Source: Acetobacteraceae bacterium (GTDB lineage Bacteria > Pseudomonadota > Alphaproteobacteria > Acetobacterales > Acetobacteraceae). From it: DNA of 62,736 bases. Numbering within the stretch: position 1 is the first letter of the stretch; every line of letters starts with the position of its first letter. The stretch lies in assembly GCA_021732665.1 (NCBI GenBank), contig JAKFUL010000009.1:1-62736 (forward strand), in the 5' to 3' direction. Shown here one piece after another: positions 61,951-62,736 of this stretch. The notes under the pieces were generated by a model that was not told where the DNA came from, did not search any database, and saw nothing but the letters and a program-made list of their open reading frames with translations. A program made the translations under genes and the position numbers.

Positions 61951-62736
61951 TCGCGGGCCTCTTCTCCTCGCTGGCGCAGTTGCTGCATGCCGCGCTGGTG
62001 CTGGCCCTGGCGCCGGTGCTGGTCGGCTTCGTGCGCTTCATCAAGGCGCGTCTGATGGGAAGACGTGGCCCGCCGCTGTTGCAGCCATGGCGCGACATGC
62101 TGAAACTGCTGCGCAAGCGCCCGGTGCTGGCCGAGGGCGCCACCGCCATTTCCCAGGCCACGCCCTATGTCGCCTGCGCCGCCACCTTCCTGGCGGCCTG
62201 CCTGGTGCCCGGCTTCGCCCAGGGCATGACCCTGGCGCCGATGGCCGATTTGCTGCTGCTGGCCGGGCTGCTGGCGGTGGCGCGCGTGGCGCTGGCGCTG
62301 GCCGGCATGGATGTCGGCACCGCCTTTGGCGGGATGGGCGCGTCGCGGGAGCTGAGTTTTTCCGCCTTCGCCGAGCCCGTGCTGCTGCTCTGCATCCTGG
62401 TGCTGGCGATGGTCGCCGGCACCACCAACCTCGACGCCATGGTGTTGGGCCTGCGCGATGGCGGGGTGGGGTTGCGGGTGTCGCTGGCGCTGATCGCGGT
62501 GGCGCTTTTGGCTGTGGCGCTGGTGGAAAACGCCCGCATGCCGGCCGACAACCCGGCCACCCATCTGGAACTCACCATGGTGCATGAGGCGATGATCCTG
62601 GAGGCCAGCGGCCGGCACCTCGCGCTGTGGGAGATGCAGGCGGCGCTGAAGCTGCTGGTCTGGATGGCGCTGCTTTCGGCGGTGTTTTTCCCCTGGGGCG
62701 TGGCGCCGGCGGCGGCCGGGCCGGGGGCCTGGGCGG
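61947..62736 (+). CDS. hyfC: hydrogenase-4 subunit C-type membrane protein (partial, 3' end off the edge)
   Basis: 263 codons of a NuoH/HyfC/HycD family membrane subunit, cut by the window end. FVRFIKARLMGRRGPPLLQP and WRDMLKLLRK are the conserved cytoplasmic loop, and VENARMPADNPATHLELTMVHEAMILE (in parts NARMPADNPATHLELT and MVHEAMILE) the second. Eight helices expected in full. Overlaps the hyfB-like gene by 4 bp. The genes that would show whether this is a true hydrogenase lie beyond the edge. Confidence 0.88.
   Translation, partial: MIAGLFSSLAQLLHAALVLALAPVLVGFVRFIKARLMGRRGPPLLQPWRDMLKLLRKRPVLAEGATAISQATPYVACAATFLAACLVPGFAQGMTLAPMADLLLLAGLLAVARVALALAGMDVGTAFGGMGASRELSFSAFAEPVLLLCILVLAMVAGTTNLDAMVLGLRDGGVGLRVSLALIAVALLAVALVENARMPADNPATHLELTMVHEAMILEASGRHLALWEMQAALKLLVWMALLSAVFFPWGVAPAAAGPGAWA

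Overview
The window is a GC-rich bacterial chromosome segment with densely packed genes, many joined by 4-bp ATGA-type overlaps and some starting with GTG or TTG. Two Bug/TctC-family binding proteins plus the remnant of a third, a DctP/DctQ/DctM TRAP transporter, a ChpT-like phosphotransferase beside a hybrid CheA, a MaeB-type malic enzyme and a MpaB-type oxygenase point to an alphaproteobacterium, most likely Acetobacteraceae (Roseomonas-like). That placement is inferred from gene content and protein style, not from a marker-gene comparison.

Layout. 1-6.2 kb: thiamine-synthase-like gene (cut by the edge), yggS, L,D-transpeptidase plus a conserved small protein, maeB, and a DcaP-like porin. 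6.4-13.5 kb: HD-domain diiron oxygenase behind the stub of an ABC ATPase, a Bug binding protein, MpaB oxygenase, thioesterase, gpmI-envC, and a DUF1080 protein. 13.5-17.3 kb is a damaged region next to tRNA-Gly: a peptidase-like fragment, a transposase remnant, a truncated exbB, an intact TonB receptor and a Bug-protein remnant. 17.4-19.4 kb: cyclase plus amidase. 19.8-29.0 kb: a single minus-strand operon of a fused hydantoinase/5-oxoprolinase and a complete peptide-type ABC transporter. 29.3 kb: tRNA-Ser, then a GST.

30.3-32.8 kb: a three-gene redox module (FAD/2Fe-2S reductase, His-rich membrane protein, octahaem cytochrome c) that I cannot assign to a named system and regard as the best candidate for something undescribed. 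32.8-33.6 kb: rpmI-rplT with a clear promoter and hairpins. 34.3-41.0 kb: a surface-polysaccharide cluster (two DegT aminotransferases, a PglF/FlaA1-type dehydratase, two glycosyltransferases). 41.1-43.4 kb: moaA, a TauE/SafE permease and a DUF3553 protein. 43.7-50.0 kb: a chemotaxis operon (ChpT-like, hybrid CheA, CheW, CheY, CheB, CheR) in which cheW carries an in-frame amber codon. 49.9-54.2 kb: a minus-strand operon of amidase, GNAT, PuuE-like deacetylase, fumC and a ribbon-helix-helix protein. 54.2-58.7 kb: a DUF6636-like secreted protein, pgk, a cNMP-binding protein and the TRAP membrane subunits. 58.7-62.7 kb: TRAP binding protein, then hyfB-hyfC of a group-4 hydrogenase-type membrane complex running off the end.

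Functionally the region combines central metabolism (gpmI, pgk, maeB, fumC) with uptake and catabolism of organic acids, amides and peptides, motility signalling and envelope assembly. Several genes are visibly decaying: the ABC ATPase stub, exbB, a Bug protein, a transposase, cheW, and possibly one glycosyltransferase start.
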